From the NCBI RefSeq assembly GCF_001013905.1, contig NZ_LN831790.1:2556001-2620000 (forward strand): a stretch of DNA of 64,000 bases. The letters are read 5' to 3'. Positions 63,221 through 64,000 of the stretch are shown here, one piece after another. Made by a program: the position numbers and the translations under genes. A model generated the notes under the pieces. It was not told where the DNA came from, ran no database searches, and saw only the letters and a program-made list of their open reading frames with translations. This stretch comes from Streptomyces leeuwenhoekii (GTDB taxonomy: Bacteria; Actinomycetota; Actinomycetes; Streptomycetales; Streptomycetaceae). Each line of letters starts with the position of its first letter. The stretch's first letter is position 1.

Positions 63221-63921
63221 CGCTCGCCCCCTTCCGGCGTGACCTGGGTGACTCCGAGATATCCGCAGGCGGCGGCCCGGCGCAGGGCCTCCTCCTTGGC
63301 CCCCGGCGCGTCCAGCGGTCCGTCGACCAGCCCGGCGAACCCGATGGCGACCCGCTCTCCGCCGATCGGCACCAGGCCCACCTCGTGGCTCTCGCCCGGC
63401 CCGAAGCGCACGGAGGAGCCGGCCGGTACGGCCAGCCGCATGCCGTAGGCGCGCTCCCGGGGGAAGTCCAGGCGGGGGTTGGCCTCGAAGAAGTGGAAGT
63501 GCGAGGTGACCGACACCGGCACGGCGGCCGTGTTGGTGACCGTCAGCCGTACGGCCGGCTCCGGGTCGGCGTGCAGCGGGCCCGGCAGCAGCGCGCCCGG
63601 CGCCCGCTCTCCGAGGCCCCCGCCGATCGGGTCCGAGACGATCGCCAGCCGGGAACCGTCGTCGAAGACGGCCTCGACGTGCACCTCGGTGACCACGTCC
63701 GCCACACCGGGCAGGACGTCGTCCGGGCCGAGCACCGACCGCGCGCGCTCGATGGCCTCCGCGAGCCGGGCGCCGTCCCGGGCCGCCTCGCAGACGGTGT
63801 CCGCGATGAGCGCCGTCGCCTCGGGCACGTTCAGCCTCAGGCCGCGGGCCCGGCGGGCGCGGGCCAGTTCGGCGGCACCGAACAGCAGCAGCCGGTCGCG
63901 TTCCGTGGGGGTCAGTCTCAT
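63217..63921 (-). CDS. ureAB: Fused urease gamma-beta subunit-like protein
   Basis: 234 aa from ATG 63921 after AGGAGGTG. Residues 1-~100 are the gamma (UreA) domain (LTPTERDRLLLFGAAELARARRARGLRLNVPEATALIADTV, DVLPGVADVVTEVHVEAVFDDGSRLA). Residues ~110-234 are the beta (UreB) domain (VTNTAAVPVSVTSHFHFFEANPRLDFPRERAYGMRLAVPAGSSVRF). Fused UreAB occurs in several bacteria. It is the first gene of the operon and is translationally coupled to ureC. Confidence 0.9.
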   Translation of the reverse strand: MRLTPTERDRLLLFGAAELARARRARGLRLNVPEATALIADTVCEAARDGARLAEAIERARSVLGPDDVLPGVADVVTEVHVEAVFDDGSRLAIVSDPIGGGLGERAPGALLPGPLHADPEPAVRLTVTNTAAVPVSVTSHFHFFEANPRLDFPRERAYGMRLAVPAGSSVRFGPGESHEVGLVPIGGERVAIGFAGLVDGPLDAPGAKEEALRRAAACGYLGVTQVTPEGGER

Positions 63922-63935
63922 GACGCGGGCACCTC

Positions 63936-63961
63936 CTTGCCTCCCACTCTTGCCTCCCACT
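63936..63961 (-). repeat. 13-bp tandem duplication in the ureAB leader
   Basis: CTTGCCTCCCACT is present twice in direct contact (63936-63948, 63949-63961). On the transcript it reads AGTGGGAGGCAAG twice, so the leader carries extra GGGAGG words upstream of the true AGGAGG ribosome site. Confidence 0.85.
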
Positions 63962-63979
63962 TTAGAGCAACACTCTAAA
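63961..63979. promoter_or_regulatory. Inverted repeat upstream of the ureAB operon (likely TetR operator)
   Basis: TTTAGAG (63961-63967), CAACA, CTCTAAA (63973-63979): a perfect 7-bp-arm inverted repeat, A/T-rich against the background, 40 bp upstream of ureAB. Size and shape suit a TetR dimer, and the operon ends in a tetR gene. Confidence 0.65.
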
Positions 63980-64000
63980 CCTCGTTTCCGTGCGTGACAC

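Overview
The window is chromosomal DNA from a Streptomyces or a very close relative. It has very high GC with strong G/C bias at third codon positions, frequent GTG starts and several leaderless-type starts. The core gene order is typical of Streptomyces: rpmF-rnc-mutM, coaD-rsmD-recG, rpmB, thiD-thiL, ddl-gpsA-plsC, cofC, an HU protein with a lysine-rich tail, leuCD/ndgR, gltX, two cvn conservons, accB-accE, cimA. The backbone is ordinary. The novelty lies in inserted or duplicated segments and in regulatory leaders.

Layout. 1-579 is the 3' end of a secreted CAP/SCP-domain gene. 567-5721 is a small actinomycete integrative element (AICE/pSAM2 type) integrated exactly at the stop codon of that gene. 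It carries int, xis, repSA, an unknown gene, a KorSA-like GntR repressor with a tandem operator, a noncoding region with a nested inverted repeat, and a small zinc-finger gene. It has no recognisable FtsK/TraB-type transfer gene. 5788-16436 holds an HxlR regulator and housekeeping genes for DNA repair, RNA processing, CoA synthesis, rRNA methylation, lipid-associated DAK2 protein and ribosomal L32/L28. 16576-20969 is an apparent insert in the backbone: an AfsR-like BTAD/NB-ARC regulator and an FAD monooxygenase whose 3' end overlaps thiD. 20944-31271 holds thiamine, cell-wall, phospholipid and F420 genes, the HU protein, and leuCD.

NdgR (31469) is divergent from leuC across a 29-bp near-palindrome. 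A five-gene tRNA array (Gln, Glu, Glu, Gln, Glu) lies at 32404-32897, followed by a HAD hydrolase, a DUF4241 protein, gltX and a FAH-family hydrolase. Two complete conservons (cvnABCD) lie in tandem at 37935-43155 and 43552-48600. Each supplies a membrane histidine-kinase-like sensor, a roadblock protein, a DUF742 protein and a small GTPase; cvnD is partly identical at DNA level between the two. AccE/AccB acyl-CoA carboxylase, a Tat-exported PL8 lyase, a YceI protein with a palindromic operator, a Cmx-type efflux pump with a short upstream leader ORF, and a membrane protein with a glycine-rich tail follow.

cimA (citramalate synthase) has an upstream leader peptide containing Ile-Ile (ATT ATT) followed by an intrinsic terminator: a complete-looking isoleucine attenuator. 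The window ends with a four-gene operon (ureAB fusion, ureC-like, agmatine deiminase, tetR) behind a perfect inverted repeat. The UreC-like protein keeps the nickel ligands but has lost the flap cysteine and has a remodelled substrate region. Together with agmatine deiminase and the absence of urease accessory genes in view, this suggests a ureido-substrate hydrolase rather than a housekeeping urease.
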